Origin: Varanus komodoensis
Lineage: Eukaryota > Chordata > Lepidosauria > Squamata > Varanidae
Assembly: GCF_004798865.1 (NCBI RefSeq)
Contig: NW_025335854.1
Coordinates: forward strand, 3,090,416-3,154,415
Direction of reading: 5' to 3'
DNA: 64,000 nt
Under the pieces are notes generated by a model. That model was not told the origin of the DNA, searched no databases, and saw only the letters and a program-made list of their open reading frames with translations. The position numbers and the translations under genes were made by a program. The number at the start of each line of letters is the position of its first letter. The stretch's first letter is position 1. Below, in pieces: positions 63,925-64,000 of this stretch.

Positions 63925-64000
63925 TTTTAATGTATTATATTTTAATGTTTTATGAGCCACCCCGAGGCTTCGGCGAATGGGGCAGCATAGAAATTTTCTA
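63925..64000 (+). mobile_element. L2-like LINE 3' end, cut by window edge
   Basis: AT-rich 3' UTR, then GAGCCACCCCGAGGCTTCGG, CGAATGGGGCAGCATAGAAA and TTTTCTA at the window end. Same subfamily as the copies at 20546 and 56415; its tail lies outside the window. Confidence 0.85.

Noticed and set aside
1-64000. CRISPR array, operon, riboswitch or bacterial mobile element
   Set aside because: No spaced direct repeats of CRISPR type, no operon-like gene packing and no Shine-Dalgarno-linked genes; the repeats are those of a vertebrate genome.

Overview
The window looks like non-coding, transposon-rich DNA from a squamate reptile (lizard or snake). I found no exon of a host protein-coding gene, no host tRNA or rRNA gene, and nothing bacterial. 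The squamate assignment rests on the repeat mixture: BovB/RTE LINEs, a tRNA-derived SINE ending in TTTACC repeats, MIR-like CORE-SINEs, CR1 and L2 LINE tails, and hAT elements with 8-bp target-site duplications. Names are given at superfamily level because families were recognised by eye. The species is not resolved; a lizard seems more likely than a snake, but that is only an impression.

Layout. 1-12 kb: mostly unique DNA with microsatellites, two MIR-like SINEs, small L2 and CR1 fragments, and an unexplained ~85-bp segment present twice (3281 and 5857). 12-22 kb: an L2 3' part on the minus strand, an old RTE fragment, and a CR1 split by an inserted L2 tail. 22-36 kb: mainly unique DNA with short LINE tails, a 391-bp hAT element inside a MIR-like SINE, and a CR1 3' end. 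36.4-38.6 kb: a BovB cluster, with a large ORF2 segment broken by a 100-N assembly gap, then a SINE with an 11-bp duplication, a second BovB 3' end and a CR1 tail. 39-45 kb: miniature elements, a striking pentanucleotide repeat, a 796-bp hAT remnant that still encodes a BED zinc finger, a MIR-like SINE and an old CR1. 45-51 kb: mostly unique, with CA and GATA-like repeats. 51-57 kb: dense L2, SINE, CR1 and BovB fragments with a second 100-N gap. 57-64 kb: CR1, unique DNA, a second copy of the hAT miniature element, a long minus-strand L2, a fossil Ty3/gypsy chromodomain fragment and an L2 tail cut by the window edge.

The content is best read as a record of insertions. Nested pairs give relative ages: hAT into MIR, SINE next to or into BovB, BovB into L2, L2 into CR1. 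Several unique stretches rich in TAAT motifs could be conserved non-coding elements, and two sequences resemble CTCF sites; both ideas need alignment or binding data. I found no convincing new biological system. The most useful leads are the unexplained 3281/5857 duplicate, the UUCG-capped hairpin shared by four L2 tails, and the hAT families with clean target duplications.
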